Assembly (NCBI RefSeq): GCF_026127265.1
Contig: NZ_WWFG01000003.1
Location: 62,001-126,000, forward strand
Source of the DNA: Nostoc sp. KVJ3
GTDB taxonomy: Bacteria > Cyanobacteriota > Cyanobacteriia > Cyanobacteriales > Nostocaceae
Length of the DNA: 64,000 bases
Reading direction: 5' to 3'
Shown piece after piece: positions 25,271 to 33,331 of the stretch. Numbering within the stretch: the first letter of the stretch is position 1; every line of letters starts with the position of its first letter. The translations under genes and the position numbers were made by a program. The notes beneath the pieces were generated by a model. That model made no database searches. It had not been told where the DNA came from and saw nothing but the letters and a program-made list of their open reading frames with translations.

Positions 25271-26329
25271 ATGACCCATCCAACCTACACACAGCAAGCC
25301 CTTTGCCGCTATAACCTACCCCGCCTCAAAAGAATCGCCACTGAACTCGGCGTTACACCCACTCTTGACAAAAGAGCGGCTGACACTTGGGTAAACGCAA
25401 TCATCACCCACCAATCCACCCAGCTTCAGAAGGTTGACGAACAAGCCATAGCCCAAGCTGAACTAGACCACCACATCGCAACCCAAGCCCAAGCCGTAGC
25501 AAACGTACCACTGACAACCGTAGAAATCAACTTCTACCACCACGAGGTTTTCTGTGGCAAAGAACTGATAGCCTACATCGCTTATGACCACGACGATTTA
25601 ATCACCCAACCGTGGCTAGTTATGGTCAACGGTGAAGAAAAGTTCCGTGCAACCACCCCCGCCAGATGTCAACGCTTCATCCAGTGGCATCACCAAGACG
25701 GCATACTCAGAGAAACTTTCCCAGCACCAGATGTAATAGCAGAAGTCCCAACAATCCTGGAAATCTCGTTTTATGACCAGGAAGCGTTCGTGGGCGACAA
25801 ACTGATAGCCAGCATTAGCTACGACCACGGCAACTACCAGAACCTATACTGGCGAGTATTAGTAAACAACGTTGAGATTTTCCGCGACCTTTCAGCCGCC
25901 AGATGCCACAGCTACATCAAGCAACAGTACCAGCAAGGTACGCTACCAGTGCAAGAGCAGTTACCAGAAGAAGTTTGCACGACTGGGAATGAAATCATGG
26001 CGCAGATTTTCGATGAATGCGAAAAGTACGGCTTTGAAATCCTCGACGATGGGATTTACCAGAACGACGTGAAACTGGGGGAGGTTGGCTGTACTGACGG
26101 CGGCTGGTGGTTCACACGCGCCACAGACGAAATGCAACAGCAACAACCCTGTGACTCGGCAATGGATGCAGTTTGGTGGCTGTCGATGGTGGACGTGCTA
26201 CCCCATGCAGAAGCGGCTAACTGCGAAGAATTGCTAGACCGACCATTTGATGAATTGACCCCTGATGAATGGCAACGGTTACGGGAGTATGCGCCAGTTG
26301 CAGAAAGTCGGGAGTTAGTGACGGCGTAA
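25271..26329 (+). CDS. Unknown plasmid protein with an internal duplication
   Basis: The 352-residue product begins with a helical SAP-like segment (ALCRYNLPRLKRIATELGV). Two copies of a 65-residue beta-rich unit follow. The first has VEINFYHHEVFCGKELIAYI, a DHDD segment, then RATTPARCQRFIQ; the second has LEISFYDQEAFVGDKLIASI, a DHGN segment, then RDLSAARCHSYIK. The C-terminal 110 residues are acidic and contain GWWFTRATDEMQ and a WLSMVDVLPHAEAANCEELL segment. ATAAGGA precedes the ATG. It is the first gene of the plus-strand run that leads to the replication gene. Function unknown. Confidence 0.65.
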   Translation: MTHPTYTQQALCRYNLPRLKRIATELGVTPTLDKRAADTWVNAIITHQSTQLQKVDEQAIAQAELDHHIATQAQAVANVPLTTVEINFYHHEVFCGKELIAYIAYDHDDLITQPWLVMVNGEEKFRATTPARCQRFIQWHHQDGILRETFPAPDVIAEVPTILEISFYDQEAFVGDKLIASISYDHGNYQNLYWRVLVNNVEIFRDLSAARCHSYIKQQYQQGTLPVQEQLPEEVCTTGNEIMAQIFDECEKYGFEILDDGIYQNDVKLGEVGCTDGGWWFTRATDEMQQQQPCDSAMDAVWWLSMVDVLPHAEAANCEELLDRPFDELTPDEWQRLREYAPVAESRELVTA

Positions 26330-26415
26330 TTCTCGCACATACAAGAGCGATCGCTCGACAGACACGACCAACAGCGATCGCCTTTCACCACATTTTCAAC
26401 AATCCCATTAAACCC

Positions 26416-26742
26416 ATGCAACCCACAATCTCAATCCCCCAACACTGGGGCTACCCTCGCTTTGCCTTGGAACAGCGTACTAAAGACGGCATCATTCTGG
26501 GGTTTTATTACTACCCATCTGGTACTGAACTGGCTGAACAATTCGGTGATGGCTGGCGTTATGCGCTGATGCCTAACAAAAACTCTGATGAATTGTTCCA
26601 CTTTCAAGAGTCTCAAATTCAACCGCTTTCCCCACAGGAATTATTCTCAGAAATCACCGCAGAGATTGAGTTTTATCAACAACAAATCTCCATCCTGCAA
26701 CAACAGTTAGCCGTAGTAACTGGAGGTAGCATCAATGGCTAA
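26416..26742 (+). CDS. Small plasmid protein of unknown function
   Basis: A 108-residue product from ATG 26416; a longer reading from 26269 overlaps the preceding gene and is not favoured. The sequence contains GYPRFALEQRTKDGIILGFYYYPSGTELAE, a glycine- and aromatic-rich beta part, and a C-terminal coiled coil (EITAEIEFYQQQISILQQQL). The next gene starts inside its last codons (8-base overlap). Similar genes occur on cyanobacterial plasmids, with no assigned role. Confidence 0.6.
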   Translation: MQPTISIPQHWGYPRFALEQRTKDGIILGFYYYPSGTELAEQFGDGWRYALMPNKNSDELFHFQESQIQPLSPQELFSEITAEIEFYQQQISILQQQLAVVTGGSING

Positions 26743-26935
26743 TTCTACAGAGAACTTTGAGGGTAGAGCCAAGCATTTGCTGCGTTTACTTCAGCTTTGT
26801 GGCGGTTGTGTGCCTCTGCATCGGCTTCAGTTCCAATTCTCGGATTCAGTCATTCAAACTCTGCTGGATAGAGAACTGGTACAAGTACAGAACACGGGGC
26901 GCGGCTTTTTGTTGGAGATTGCCGAGGATTTTTAG
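26735..26935 (+). CDS. Small protein, possibly winged-helix-like
   Basis: The 66-residue product reads FEGRAKHLLRLLQLCGGCVP, then LQFQFSDSVIQTLLDRELVQ and VQNTGRGFLLEIAEDF. The helix-helix-beta order resembles a small winged helix, but this is a guess. Its ATG overlaps the previous stop by 8 bases, indicating coupled translation. Confidence 0.55.
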   Translation: MANSTENFEGRAKHLLRLLQLCGGCVPLHRLQFQFSDSVIQTLLDRELVQVQNTGRGFLLEIAEDF

Positions 26936-26959
26936 CTCTTAATCAAAGAGGAACCAATT

Positions 26960-27349
26960 ATGAAACTTTACGCGAAGACCATTGCACAGACTTTACCCGA
27001 TTGGGCAACTGTCGTTACAAAGAGCGCAGATTTATTTGAGATTGAAATTAACGATGAACACCCAAACTTTCAATCTCTGCTTGAAGAGTTGGAAACGGAG
27101 ATTGAGCCAGGAACATTCGGTGTAAAGGCAGAAGATTTATGTTCAAGGCTCGGCATTGAAATGTCTAACACCGGCCTCCAGCAATTAGTTGAACAAGCTC
27201 AAAGCCTGATATCCCTTATTGCTACACACTCAGACTACAAACAACTGTTGGACGAGGGATATCAACCAGATTTAAACATTGCCGATGCTCAAACTGCGCT
27301 CACCTATCTGCAATGGGAGTTAGACCGGAATCAACAGCTTTCTCTTTAA
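26960..27349 (+). CDS. Small acidic plasmid protein of unknown function
   Basis: The 129-residue product is acidic, with a predicted mix of helices (LQQLVEQAQSLISLIATH) and no motif I recognise. It starts 24 bp after the preceding stop with AAGAGGAAC upstream of the ATG, consistent with the same operon. A perfect hairpin follows its stop codon at 27357-27393. Confidence 0.6.
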   Translation: MKLYAKTIAQTLPDWATVVTKSADLFEIEINDEHPNFQSLLEELETEIEPGTFGVKAEDLCSRLGIEMSNTGLQQLVEQAQSLISLIATHSDYKQLLDEGYQPDLNIADAQTALTYLQWELDRNQQLSL

Positions 27350-27356
27350 TAGAAAT

Positions 27357-27393
27357 GTAATCGTCTGAATGTAGCCAATATTCAGACGATTAC
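27357..27393 (+). terminator. Hairpin terminator after the 25271-27349 operon
   Basis: A perfect 14-bp stem (27357-27370 and 27380-27393, arm GTAATCGTCTGAAT) with a 9-base loop lies 8 bases after the stop at 27349. The run of plus-strand genes from 25271 probably ends here. The T-run is poor. Confidence 0.65.
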
Positions 27394-27476
27394 AAATACG
27401 GGAAGTTACTTTCCGCTACAGAATTTTCATTATTACACACAGACTACCAATCCATGAAATTTAAGCGAGGTGAAAC

Positions 27477-28319
27477 ATGATTGCTGAAATAAAATTAGGT
27501 TTATGCAACCCTCCCGAACCCATCTATTTATATGTAAATCAAGGGGAAGTAGATGGCGAATCTTTCGTTTGGTACAAGTTCAATATCAGCCAGGAAAAGA
27601 AAATCCCTGTACTCCAAAGGGCTTTAACTGGATACTTGTCAGAACTGCGCCTAACGACTAAAGAGTTTAAAGGGAAGGACAATCTGAAGCTGGATATTGT
27701 TATCAGTGCTGATGAACTTTACATCATAAGAACTGGTGTTGAAACCAATTTCGCCAAAAGCTTTCTTCTCGCTGCGTCATTAATCCAAGATTTCTCCAAA
27801 CCACTGATTATTGTTGCTAATGCTGGCGAGGAAAACACAGTTTTCTGTAATCTTTACGATGCTGCGACCAAAACCAAGATTTACAGGGAATGGAGTAGAG
27901 ATTTGAATTGGGCAACTATCATTCGTGACATCCAATCTTTATTGGGTGCAACTTCAAGCTCCATTCCAGAATCACCACTGACTCCACCAAAACTCAGCGT
28001 GGTTCCTCAACCAGTACATACACTTGATTTGCGAATCAAAAATATTCGTACTTTGCTTGATTATCCACTTGATTTAGTCAAAGAGTGGTTGGAATTTCAA
28101 GATGTTGACCGCCCAAGTCTACTTCATATTAGCAAGATTAATGAACTGGTAAAAACAATGTGTTTGGCTTGGGCAGCAGACAAGTGCGAGTATCCCAATC
28201 ATGCTGAGTCTTCATATCAAAATCAGATTGTTGATGCTGTTGTTAGCGGTGCTGATGAATTAACGGCAATCAACGGATGGATGCAACAGTTGCAAGCGTT
28301 AAAAACTGGGGCAGTGTAA
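27477..28319 (+). CDS. Unknown protein, paralogue of the 10975-11532 product with an extra C-terminal domain
   Basis: Residues 15-150 match the minus-strand protein at 10975-11532 (VWYKF, ALTGYLSELRL, LDIVISADELYIIRTG, TNFAKSFLLAA, VFCNLY). Residues 180-280 are an additional helical domain (IRTLLDYPLDLVKEWLEFQD, then KTMCLAWAADKCEYP). AGCGAGGTG precedes the ATG. A hairpin follows at 28330-28361. The shared module may bind nucleic acid, but this is unproven. Confidence 0.65.
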   Translation: MIAEIKLGLCNPPEPIYLYVNQGEVDGESFVWYKFNISQEKKIPVLQRALTGYLSELRLTTKEFKGKDNLKLDIVISADELYIIRTGVETNFAKSFLLAASLIQDFSKPLIIVANAGEENTVFCNLYDAATKTKIYREWSRDLNWATIIRDIQSLLGATSSSIPESPLTPPKLSVVPQPVHTLDLRIKNIRTLLDYPLDLVKEWLEFQDVDRPSLLHISKINELVKTMCLAWAADKCEYPNHAESSYQNQIVDAVVSGADELTAINGWMQQLQALKTGAV

Positions 28320-28329
28320 ATCAAAAATC

Positions 28330-28361
28330 AGGATTCAGAATAGTTCTGACTTCTGAATCCT
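28330..28361 (+). terminator. Hairpin terminator
   Basis: A perfect 11-bp stem (AGGATTCAGAA at 28330-28340 with 28351-28361) and 10-base loop lie 10 bases after the stop of the 27477-28319 gene. No long T-run follows. Confidence 0.55.
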
Positions 28362-28385
28362 CAATTAATCAAACAGGAATTACCT

Positions 28386-28535
28386 ATGAAAGTCATCGTT
28401 ACAGTTGTTGAAAAAATCACAAGTGAAGCGCACATAGATATCCCTGATGGGCTGAATCAATCTGCAATTAAGCAGTACATAGTAGACCGCTATAACACTG
28501 GGGATATGTCCACAGATATCAGAAATCGCCATTGA
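28386..28535 (+). CDS. 49-residue protein of unknown function
   Basis: A short frame from ATG 28386, with AGGAA 8-12 bases upstream, encodes MKVIVTVVEKITSEAHIDIP followed by a helical AIKQYIVDRYNTGD segment and stops at TGA 28533-28535. The N-terminus looks like a genuine small plasmid protein. Its last ten codons overlap, in another frame, the start of a KilA-N-like remnant, so its original C-terminus may have been replaced by recombination. Confidence 0.5.
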   Translation: MKVIVTVVEKITSEAHIDIPDGLNQSAIKQYIVDRYNTGDMSTDIRNRH

Positions 28536-28983
28536 TTTAGCTCAGTGGGTTTCTGTCGAGTTCCGCATCTGGGCTAACAGAACCTTAATGAAAGTGATGA
28601 TGAGTCAAGAGCCTGTACAGCAGCAATCAATGACTCAAATACAGTTACTCGCCGCTTTAGCACAACAACTGGCAGAGCAAGAACAGCATTTACTCCAACA
28701 ACAGCAGCAACAGACCGAAATTTTACACCGACTGAAAGCGGTTGAAGTTGAGCAAGATAGGGTGAATACACCATGCGGTCACAAATACAGTGTTGTTGGG
28801 TTCGCCAATCTTCAAGGTTTAGAAATATCGGTAAAAGAAGCGGGTACTAAAGGTAGAAAAGCAAGTGCATTGTGTCGGAAACAAGGAATAGAAATCGAAC
28901 GTATTCATGACCCACGTTTTGGAAAAGTTGGTTTATATCCAGAGAGTGTGTTGATTGAGGTTTTTTCTACTGATCAAAACTAA
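28507..28983 (+). CDS. KilA-N-domain remnant with Q-rich coiled coil
   Basis: From about 28507 the frame reads SEIAIDLAQWVSVEFRIWANRTL, the C-terminal signature of the phage/viral KilA-N DNA-binding domain. A glutamine-rich coiled coil follows (AALAQQLAEQEQHLLQQQQQ) and then a C-terminal domain with YSVVGFANLQGLEISVKEAG and GIEIERIHDPRFGKVG. The N-terminal half of KilA-N is missing: stop codons at 28480-28485 close the frame and no normal start precedes the motif. The only ATGs are at 28588 and beyond, giving at most a 131-residue protein. Either a truncated regulator or a pseudogene. Confidence 0.6.
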   Translation, partial: CPQISEIAIDLAQWVSVEFRIWANRTLMKVMMSQEPVQQQSMTQIQLLAALAQQLAEQEQHLLQQQQQQTEILHRLKAVEVEQDRVNTPCGHKYSVVGFANLQGLEISVKEAGTKGRKASALCRKQGIEIERIHDPRFGKVGLYPESVLIEVFSTDQN

Positions 28984-29028
28984 CAGCAATGGTCTTCAGA
29001 ATACTTTCTTTAATTGGAGAAAAGTACC

Positions 29029-29628
29029 ATGCAACAACTCAATTTATTTCAGGAATCAAACCCAGTTTTACCAGTCAGCTACTACCCCGATTTCTTAAAT
29101 CTTGAACAAGCCAACTCGCTCTACCAACACTGCTTGAAACTGGAGTGGCAACAGAATCAAATCAGAATCGCGGGTAAAACAATGCCTGTCCCCCGCCTGG
29201 AATGCCTGTACGGTGACAAAGGCTGTGATTATCTCTACTCCAACAGCGTATTTTTGAAACCACTATGGTGGACAGAAGCTCTGTCTAGCTTACGCGATCG
29301 CATAACTGCGCTAACTGGCTACAAGTTCTGCATAGTTATTGGGAATCAGTACCGCACCGGACAAGATTCAATTGGGTGGCACGCTGATACTGATTCTTCG
29401 ATGGGATTTAACCCTGCAATCGCATCAGTCAGCCTGGGGTCATGTCGCAAATTCCAAATCAAACCGAGAGATGGCAGACCTACTGATTTCTGGCTGGAAC
29501 ACGGGAGTTTGCTTGTGATGCACCCCGGTTGTCAATCAACTCACCTTCATCAAGTTCCCAATACCAACAAAGTCGTTAGCACACGTATTAATCTGACTTT
29601 CCGACCACATACCGGAGGTGGGAGATGA
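29029..29628 (+). CDS. AlkB-like 2-oxoglutarate/Fe(II)-dependent dioxygenase
   Basis: The 199-residue product (start ATG 29029 after TTGGAG) carries an AlkB-type core. VPRLECLYGDKG lies near the substrate lid, NQYRTGQDSIGWHADTDSSM has the H-x-D iron ligands, SLGSCRKFQI follows, then GSLLVMHPGCQSTHLHQVP with a later iron-binding His and RINLTFR with the 2-oxoglutarate-binding Arg. AlkB enzymes repair alkylated bases in DNA or RNA by oxidative demethylation; the branch here cannot be fixed. It lies upstream of the replication gene on the same strand. Confidence 0.85.
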   Translation: MQQLNLFQESNPVLPVSYYPDFLNLEQANSLYQHCLKLEWQQNQIRIAGKTMPVPRLECLYGDKGCDYLYSNSVFLKPLWWTEALSSLRDRITALTGYKFCIVIGNQYRTGQDSIGWHADTDSSMGFNPAIASVSLGSCRKFQIKPRDGRPTDFWLEHGSLLVMHPGCQSTHLHQVPNTNKVVSTRINLTFRPHTGGGR

Positions 29629-29855
29629 TTCTGACAAAGCCAGTGATCATGTAAAATGACAGTTTCTTAGTTCATTAGTACTACTTAATCCGGTTAAAAA
29701 GCAGTCAGCAGGACGAAAAAACAACTACCAATACAAGTCCTGTTGATTGCTTCCCTTAAACCACGCTTCTTTAACTCGTGTCTACGTAACTCACCTAAAA
29801 GGCGGTATGACTCAATACCCCAAGCTTTGCATTGCTTCAAAATACTGGAGGGGAT

Positions 29856-32800
29856 ATGAATTTCCAAACTGATTCTCAAGCTCTACACTTAACTGAATGG
29901 CTCAACAGTGGCGTTGACGAAGAAATCATTGCCCTGAATGTGCGATCGCTCCACGGCACAACACCCTACGAATATCTGCTCTACAGTCCCAAAATCTCCC
30001 GCCGCAACGATGGACGACTGCGTGATCGCGATTTGAAGAAATACCAGCACATTGAACTAGGCGGCTGGTGGTGCAATGGCGTTGACCCCCTCAACAACTA
30101 CGCGCTAATGATGTGGGGCTGTTTCAAACCCGACCATCCCCGAAGAGATCGCCAGAAGATCCACAAGTTCATCAAGTACGAGCATCCATTCAGAGAAGAG
30201 ACACGCGCTTTCTTCCTCTTAGTCCCGAATCGCATTTGGGTGAAAGTCTCTAATCGTAGCGGCATCCCCATCACCGAAGAAGATTTGCAACACCCTGGCG
30301 GTTTCTGGCATTGGGTTGTAAAGCATAATGTACCAGTGACAATTGTCGAAGGTGTCAAAAAAGCGGGGGCGTTACTGACTGCTGGTTATGCTGCGATCGC
30401 AATTCCTGGTGTTAACGCTGGATACCGCACACCCACTGATGAATATGGTACAGCTAATGGCAAACCATACCTCATCCCAGACTTGAAACATTTTGCAACA
30501 CAGGGGAGACAGGTTAACATCTGCTTTGACCAGGACAATAAACCTGAGACAGTTCAACGAGTCAGAACGGCTATCAGTCGCATGGGTCGGCTGCTGGTAA
30601 ATGAGGGTTGTTCGCTGCGAGTGATTGATTTACCGTTAGGTGCAGAGAAAGGGGTTGATGATTTTATCGTTGCCAAAGGGCAATCGGCATTTGATGCACT
30701 CTACAACACTGCCGTTGCACTGGAGTTGTGGGAGATTAAGCTGTTTACTCTGTTGACTTACCCGCCAGCGATCGCACTCAATCAAAGATTCTTGGGCCAG
30801 CTTCTCGTCCCCGAAGGTGAAAAACTGATTATCCTCAAGGCTCCCAAAGGTACTGGTAAAACTGAATGGCTGGCAACTGAGGTGGCGAAGGCGCATGACC
30901 TTGGACGTAGGGTGTTAATCATCACCCATCGGATTCAACTTGGTGAGGCATTATGCGATCGCTTTGGAGTGAATTATGTCACAGAAGTTCGCACGAATGA
31001 AACAGGTGCATTATTAGGATATGGGGTGTGTGTTGATTCGCTGCATCAAGATAGTCTTGCGCGATTCAACCCCAATGACTGGGCAAATGATGTCATTATT
31101 ATTGATGAATGTGACCAAGTATTCTGGCATCTTCTTAACTCTGGTACGGAAGTGCAAAAACGTCGGGTATCTGTTCTCAAAAACCTCAAACAACTGGTAC
31201 AGAATGTTTTAGGCAGCAGTCAGGGAAAGATTTACCTATCTTCTGCCGATGTGTCAGATACAGATGTGAAGTATGTTTTATCACTCGCTGGAGAATATCG
31301 AGTTAACCCGTTCGTAATCGTCAACAACTATCGGCACGTAGCCGGAAACTGTTACAACTACTCTGGGAGTAATCCGAAGAATCTCATCGCCGCACTGGAC
31401 AAAGCCATTGCCAAAGGTGGGCATCATTTATTATGCTGCTCTGCTCAAAAGGCTAAGTCCAAATGGGGAACCCAGGCACTTGAAGAACGTTTTCGCCGCA
31501 AATTCCCTCACTTGCGGATTCTGCGAATTGACAGCGAATCTGTTGCTGACCCCTCTCATGCGGCTTTCGGTTGTATCGCTCATCTCAACGAGATTCTGAC
31601 CCAGTATGATTTGGTTATAGCCTCCCCAAGTTTAGAAACTGGAGTCAGCATCGACATTCGAGGGCATTTTAATGGTGTATGGGGGATATTTCAGGGAGTG
31701 CAGCCGGTTAACTCCGTCCGTCAGATGTTGGCAAGGGTTAGAGAAACTGTTGACCGTCATGTTTGGGTCAGAGAGTGGGGGATGTCGGTTGTGGGCAATG
31801 GTTCCACAACGATAGGAGGATTGCTCAGAAGTCAGCACGTCGCTACACAAGCTAATATTGCACTGTTGTCGGCGGCGGACAATGACGATTACAGCTTTAT
31901 TGACCAGAATTTTCAACCGGAGTCATTGCAGACTTGGGGTAAGCGTGGTTCTGTCATCAACGTTGAGATGCGGCGCTATCGAGAGTCTGTGCTTGCGGGT
32001 TTGGTCGAGGATGGTTACACCGTTGTTGATGCCGTCGATGCCGACGATGATGAGAGCGGGGCTGTAATCGAGTCGGTTAAAGCGGCATCTGTTGAATTGT
32101 ATACTGCGGAGTGTGAAGCGATCGCGGATTCTCCAACCATCTCTGATGCCGAACTCAAGAAGCTCCTTGACACAAGGGCAAAAACCAAAACTGAACGACA
32201 TCAGCAGCGCTTGGCTGAATTATCCCGTCGCTATGAAGTTGAAGTTACGCCTGATTTGGTCGAGAAAGATGACGATGGGTGGTATCCTCAACTGCGGATG
32301 CACTATTATTTGACGCTGGGACGGAATCATCTTTCTACTCGTGATGCAAAACGGGCAAAAGCGCAATTAGAGGCGGGAGAAAATTCGATTTGGAAACCGG
32401 ACTTTAACAAGGGGCAGATGTTGCCGGCTGTACTGTTGTTAGAAGAACTAAATCTGTTGCAGTTTCTTACACCAGACGTTCAGTTACGTGGCAGCGACGA
32501 GAAGCTAGTAGTTCGCCAACCTAAAATTGCTGGGTGGAGGTCGGCAGAGGAGCAGGGGAGCAGGGGAGCAGGGGAGCAGAGGAGAGGCAAATACCAAGTT
32601 CTTTCCCCTCTGCCACTCTACCCCTCTGCCCCTCTGCTAACCATCATGCAAAGTTTCCTTGGCAGACTACTAGTGGAGTTTAAGGCTCTGGCTGTTCAGC
32701 ACAGGCACGTTATCAAAAATTACTTGAATGTCAGTATCTCGGAAAAACTTACTTCCATAGCGATCGCACAGAAACTACTTGCGAAGATTGATTTGAAGTT

Positions 32801-33047
32801 GGACTACGTTGGTCGGTTGGGTAAGCGTGAAAATCGGGAGTGTGTTTATCAATTCGTTGCCCCTGATGATCAGCGTGATTCGATTTTCGGGCAGTGGTTA
32901 AATCGGGATGAAGTATTTCAAAGTGATTCGGTGTCAGTCAGCAATAATATAAGTACAACTACACCAGTCATTGACACCACTCCCCAGGATATTCCTCAAA
33001 CACTCACACCAGTGGAAAGTTCTACTGTCCAAGGGTGGAAGGGCTGA
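29856..33047 (+). CDS. CyRepA1-family plasmid replication protein, frameshifted near the C-terminus
   Basis: A large (1,063-residue) replication initiator of the CyRepA1 type. The N-terminal third has a DUF3854/TOPRIM-like region (VTIVEGVKKAGALLTAGYAA, then NICFDQDNKPET). A helicase-like ATPase follows, with Walker A LKAPKGTGKTEW (about residue 330) and Walker B VIIIDECDQVF (about 414). An insertion from a G/C-rich repeat lies near residues 896-928. ATG 29856 is preferred, with GGAGGGG just upstream; a start at 29832 is less likely. The frame stops at VQGWKG because of one missing G in the GGG at 33041-33043; the true tail continues to 33238 in another frame. Confidence 0.85.
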   Translation: MNFQTDSQALHLTEWLNSGVDEEIIALNVRSLHGTTPYEYLLYSPKISRRNDGRLRDRDLKKYQHIELGGWWCNGVDPLNNYALMMWGCFKPDHPRRDRQKIHKFIKYEHPFREETRAFFLLVPNRIWVKVSNRSGIPITEEDLQHPGGFWHWVVKHNVPVTIVEGVKKAGALLTAGYAAIAIPGVNAGYRTPTDEYGTANGKPYLIPDLKHFATQGRQVNICFDQDNKPETVQRVRTAISRMGRLLVNEGCSLRVIDLPLGAEKGVDDFIVAKGQSAFDALYNTAVALELWEIKLFTLLTYPPAIALNQRFLGQLLVPEGEKLIILKAPKGTGKTEWLATEVAKAHDLGRRVLIITHRIQLGEALCDRFGVNYVTEVRTNETGALLGYGVCVDSLHQDSLARFNPNDWANDVIIIDECDQVFWHLLNSGTEVQKRRVSVLKNLKQLVQNVLGSSQGKIYLSSADVSDTDVKYVLSLAGEYRVNPFVIVNNYRHVAGNCYNYSGSNPKNLIAALDKAIAKGGHHLLCCSAQKAKSKWGTQALEERFRRKFPHLRILRIDSESVADPSHAAFGCIAHLNEILTQYDLVIASPSLETGVSIDIRGHFNGVWGIFQGVQPVNSVRQMLARVRETVDRHVWVREWGMSVVGNGSTTIGGLLRSQHVATQANIALLSAADNDDYSFIDQNFQPESLQTWGKRGSVINVEMRRYRESVLAGLVEDGYTVVDAVDADDDESGAVIESVKAASVELYTAECEAIADSPTISDAELKKLLDTRAKTKTERHQQRLAELSRRYEVEVTPDLVEKDDDGWYPQLRMHYYLTLGRNHLSTRDAKRAKAQLEAGENSIWKPDFNKGQMLPAVLLLEELNLLQFLTPDVQLRGSDEKLVVRQPKIAGWRSAEEQGSRGAGEQRRGKYQVLSPLPLYPSAPLLTIMQSFLGRLLVEFKALAVQHRHVIKNYLNVSISEKLTSIAIAQKLLAKIDLKLDYVGRLGKRENRECVYQFVAPDDQRDSIFGQWLNRDEVFQSDSVSVSNNISTTTPVIDTTPQDIPQTLTPVESSTVQGWKG
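32543..32638. repeat. Palindromic GGGGAGCA repeat inserted in frame in repA
   Basis: Four copies of an AGCAGGGG-type octamer on the left face an inverted run of CCCCTCTGC units on the right, so the 96-bp block can form a long hairpin. It is translated as a low-complexity insert (EEQGSRGAGEQRRG through LPLYPSAPLL) without breaking the frame. Such repeats are dispersed through Nostocales genomes. Confidence 0.8.
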
Positions 33048-33238
33048 AGCTGAAATTGCAGCAAGGTTTGGACAGCGCTGGCTCGTTCTACAGTGAGTTA
33101 ATCTCCAAGGTTGGCTCGGCTGTCGGCGTTGCTGATGGGGAGCCTTACTGGAATGGCTATCTGGGGCAGTGGCAGGTTTGGGTTAAGTTTGCGGACGGGT
33201 GTGGGTCTGTGGTGTGCGATTGGTTGGTGGCGATTTAG
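33035..33238 (+). pseudogene. Frameshifted C-terminal tail of the replication protein
   Basis: In a different frame from repA, and overlapping its last codons, this stretch reads GLKLKLQQGLDSAGSFYSEL and continues to CDWLVAI. The same wording follows QGWKG without interruption in the degenerate copies at 34883-35143 and 35898-36026, showing it belongs to repA. Adding one G at 33041-33043 restores a protein ending at 33238. Confidence 0.8.
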
Positions 33239-33331
33239 GTCACAAAGCTTTATATCAAAGCTTGAAACTAAGATAACTGTTTACTGTTAATTGTTAAAGG
33301 AGTGCGATCTGCCAGGATGGATACCTGAATC

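Noticed and set aside
29694..29879. Minus-strand frame of 61 codons upstream of repA
   Set aside because: It overlaps the repA start and ribosome-binding site. The wording SYRLLGELRRHELKKRGL looks protein-like, but no start context supports it.
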